In this document: one piece after another, positions 61,290 through 64,000 of the stretch | Numbering within the stretch: the stretch's first letter is position 1 | Layout of the letters: each line of letters begins with the position of its first letter | NCBI GenBank assembly: GCA_014896295.1 | Contig: JADBKR010000007.1 | Span: 1 to 64,000, forward strand | Direction of reading: 5' to 3' | Origin: Limnochordaceae bacterium | Lineage (GTDB): Bacteria > Bacillota > Limnochordia > Limnochordales > Geochordaceae | DNA length: 64,000 nt | Notes under the pieces: model-generated | What the model saw: the letters and a program-made list of their open reading frames with translations, nothing else | What the model was told of the DNA's origin: nothing | The model's database searches: none | Translations under genes and position numbers: made by a program

Positions 61290-63878
61290 CAATGGGCCTG
61301 CCGGCCCTCGGCAGCCAGCATCTGGGCATTTACCTTCCCTACGGTATCATGACCAGTCTGGCTCAGAAAACTCACGATGGCGGAAAAGATGGCATCGGCG
61401 GCCTGCTGGCGAAAGCCGGGATCCATCAGCCGGCGCTCCTCCTGGGCGTTGTCCACGAACGCCACCTCCACGAGAGCCGCCGGCATGGGCGCGAGCCGCA
61501 GCACCCGCAGATCGCCCCGCATCTCCAGGCCCCTGCCTGCCTGGTGGAGCTTGTCCAGCAGCGCGTCGTACAACAACTCCGCCAGCCGCTGGCTGGCCGG
61601 GTGGTTGGGCGAGTAAAACACCTCGGTGCCCGACCCGAGCGTGGACGTCGAGGCGTTGTGGTGGATGCTGACGAACACCTCCGCCTTCAACTTCTTCGCC
61701 AATTCGACCCGGTCGTCCAGCCCGACGAACGTGTCGTCCCGCCGGGTCAGGGCCACCTCCACCCCCACCGACTCGAGCAGCTTGCCGACCCGCCTCCCGA
61801 TGTCGAGGTTGTACACCTTCTCCGGCGTGCCGCTCGCCCCGATGGCGCCGGGGTCGAACCCTCCGTGCCCGGGATCGATGGCCACCACCCGTCCCTGCAG
61901 GGGCTGGTTGCCCAGCGCGATGATGGCGGTCTCCCGCTCGTCCGCGCTGAACACCTGGAAGCCGACGGGCCGCTCCAGCTCGACTACCACCCGGGCGCTG
62001 CGCGGCAAGAACTGCCCGACCCGCACCGCCCGGGCCAGGCTGCCGTCCTTCGGGACCTGGATGGCGCCCGTCCCCGTCCGCAGCGAAGGATCGACGACCG
62101 CCCCGGGGATGTCCAGCACCAGCCGATCCGGCCGCCTCAGGTAAAACGCCCTGGGCTCCACCGGGCCCGTCGCATGCACCGTCACGCTGGCGCCGCCTGA
62201 GCCCAGCGGCCGGACGGCGATCTGGGTGATCCGGCTGTACACGTCGAGCACCAGGTCGACCGTGGGAGGAGCCCCACCGGGGCCGCCGGGCTCGGCCGAG
62301 CCCGGAGCTGTCTCACCGCCAGCGGGAAGCGGCACCGCCGCCTGGCTTGCCAGCAGTTGCCGGGTGAGGTCGAGCGAGGTGATCACCCGGGGCTGGACGG
62401 GCTGTGCCAGCTCCATGACGACCCGCACCACGTCGGGCTGGTACTGGCTGACCCGGTACCGGCGCACCGGCCCCTGGCTCACCTCCCACTCGCCGGCCGG
62501 GGCGACCAGGGTGGCCTTCTGCAGGTCGACCGCAAGGCGCAGCGGATCGCTCAGCACGCTCGTCTTCACGGGAGCGAGGCCGGACATCTCGAGCCACACC
62601 TGGCCCCGGCCGGCCGCGTCCCGCAGCCAGTGCACGCCGGTCACCGCGTAGTGGAGGGTGACGGAGACGTGCCCGTCCTCCGGATCCTTCTCCAACTCGA
62701 ACCCTACGGCCGCCGTCAGGTCCACCGCCACCCGCACGACGCCGGGAGACGGCTGTCCCAGCCGGACCCCCTTCACCAAGGCGCCGCTGGCAGGGTACTC
62801 GCTCGTGGGAGCGGTCAGCCGGGCGTTGGCGATGTCCAGCACGAGGCGCGGCGGATCCCGCAGCACGGTCGGAGCGGACTCGAGCTTGACCGGCCCGTGG
62901 CTCAGCACCTCGACGCGGGCCCGGCCGCCGTCGCGGCGCACCAGCACCCCCGTCACCTCGCCCGGCTCAGCCGGCGCGCCCTCCGAAGCCGCGTCGCCGG
63001 GCCGCCGCATCTGGGAGGGCTCCTCCGTATCGGGAGCGCTCGGCGTTGCAGTGGCCGCGGCCACCGCCGCCCCCGCTCGCGTGGGCGGCTGGGGGCCTGC
63101 CGTCCCGGGAGCCGCGGCCTTGACGGCCTTCCCGCTCGGAGTCGCCAGGGCAACGGCCGCCTTCACCCGATCCTCCGTAGCCCCCGGCAAGGGAGGCGGT
63201 GCCGGCGGCGGAGGGGGCTCGTAGCGCCCCGGCGAAGGCGCCGGGGATCCCTTGGCCGCGGGAGGAGCGGTAGCCGGGGCCGGCACGGGCTTTGCCGGAG
63301 CCGGCACGGGCTTTGCCGGAGCCGGTGTCGCCTGCTTCTTCGCGGCGCCGCTCGCGCCCGCACCGCCCGCCGCGACGCGCGGCCGGTGCTGTCTCGAGGT
63401 CCACCCGGCCCGTCTTGCCGTCCCAACGCACGGTGATACCGAGAGCCTGCGCGACGGCCCGGATGGGCACCATCAGCTGCCCGTCCACCAGCTCGGGGGG
63501 CTGGGGCATGAGCACCCGCTTGCCCCCGGCGGCGAGCCATGCCTGTCCGACCGTGGCGCGCGCCTGATGCCCGTCGCGGGCCAGGGTGGCGGTCTTCGTG
63601 CGGGCGTCCCACCGGAGCGTAGCCCCGGCTTGCTCCAGCACGCGAGCCGGCAGCATCAAGGTCCCGTTGACCATGTAGGCGCCCTGGTCGCCCGGTACCG
63701 GGCGGCCGTCGACCCAGACCAGCGCCCAGGCCCCCGCGCCGCTCCCCGACCCCGCTCCCAGCACGGGCTCGCGGCTGGCGGCGAGCACCAGGGCGGCCAC
63801 CCCCCACGCGAGGAGCCGGGCCACCCGGCGCAAGGCATGGCGCGTCTTGCCGGCGCAACTGGTAAGGCTTCCTTGCAT
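61289..63878 (-). pseudogene. N-acetylmuramoyl-L-alanine amidase, apparent frameshift
   Basis: A large secreted cell-wall amidase of about 860 residues. ATG 63878 with CAGGAG upstream starts a signal sequence; a copper-amine-oxidase-N1-like wall-associated domain follows (YMVNGTLMLPARVLEQAGAT, MVPIRAVAQALGITVRWDGK). Near 63380 the frame changes (one extra C; length 3n+1) into a Pro/Ala/Lys linker. Then come three AMIN-like domains (PRLVLDIANARL; LRLAVDLQKATL; RLVLDIPGAVVD) and the Amidase_3 catalytic domain with VAIDPGHGGFDPGAIGASGT (His, then Glu in GTPEK), VSIHHNAS and ALVEVAFVDN. First gene of the wall/spore cluster. The indel falls in a very GC-rich linker and may be an error. Confidence 0.9.
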
Positions 63879-63904
63879 CTCCAACTCCTGACAGAGCCGC
63901 CGGA

Positions 63905-63948
63905 CAAAAAAACCGGCGAACCGGTGCCTCCCGCACCGGTACGGCCGG
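63905..63948 (-). terminator. Intrinsic terminator upstream of the amidase
   Basis: On the minus strand an 8-bp stem (ACCGGTGC/GCACCGGT, five-base loop) is extended by CCGGC/GCCGG and followed by seven T at 63905-63912. It lies just upstream of the amidase start and points the same way, so it should end the transcript of a minus-strand gene beyond the right edge, or act in the leader of the amidase operon. Confidence 0.85.
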
Positions 63949-64000
63949 GCCTTCGGATCCTCTGCCGGCATCCTGCGGCATGTCGCCGACAGACGAGGAA

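Overview
The window is a chromosomal segment of a very GC-rich bacterium. Gene content points to a spore-forming Bacillota lineage: the order amidase, gerM, murI, murD, rph, rdgB is typical of that phylum, and there is a c-di-AMP (ydaO-type) riboswitch. A secreted protein with beta-barrel character ending in Phe hints at a diderm, as in Limnochordia-like groups. This placement is inference. Sdh, CstA, SOD and a PPi-type phosphofructokinase suggest a respiring heterotroph living on sugars and peptides.

Region 1 (1-15.3 kb) is an insertion-sequence graveyard. It holds IS630, three IS110-family genes plus one IS110 fragment, two different IS21 istA halves fused tail-to-tail, two pieces of IS1634 and a multiply broken IS1182. 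Stranded among them are a Nudix hydrolase, a frameshifted MFS exporter and a broken gene of unknown function. A six-copy 23-bp repeat array marks one IS21 end.

Region 2 (15.8-26.7 kb, minus strand) is a catabolic operon run from a clear sigma-A promoter: DeoR regulator, BtpA/SgcQ-like protein, FGGY kinase remnant, intact FGGY kinase, M42 peptidase, sugar ABC binding protein, two permeases and a Zn alcohol dehydrogenase, followed by a dead nitrilase-family gene. The regulator, SgcQ-like and M42 genes recall the enterobacterial sgc operon, with an ABC transporter and kinase in place of the PTS.

Region 3 (26.7-37.7 kb) has a Uma2 remnant, a MarR-type repressor with a Cys/His-rich tail beside a cupredoxin, two tRNAs, a beta-barrel-like protein, a thioredoxin/hydrolase fusion and a secreted hydrolase. 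It then has the most unusual locus here: a c-di-AMP riboswitch with terminator ahead of a peptide-type ABC operon whose solute-binding protein is circularly permuted, its family C-terminal domain preceding its N-terminal domain.

Region 4 (37.9-53 kb) has cstA with a small protein, an ArsA-type ATPase and a membrane protein; an aldo/keto reductase; a methyltransferase; sdhACDB; tRNA-Pro; and a second sugar operon (GntR, binding protein, two permeases, xylulokinase) in which one permease is frameshifted.

Region 5 (53.2-64 kb) has SOD, PPi-type PFK, a PhoX-like protein and the cell-wall/spore cluster amidase-gerM-murI-murD-rph-rdgB. In that cluster amidase, gerM and murD each carry one apparent extra base; because murD is normally essential, sequencing or assembly indels are the likeliest cause, and other frameshifts in the window should be read with that in mind.
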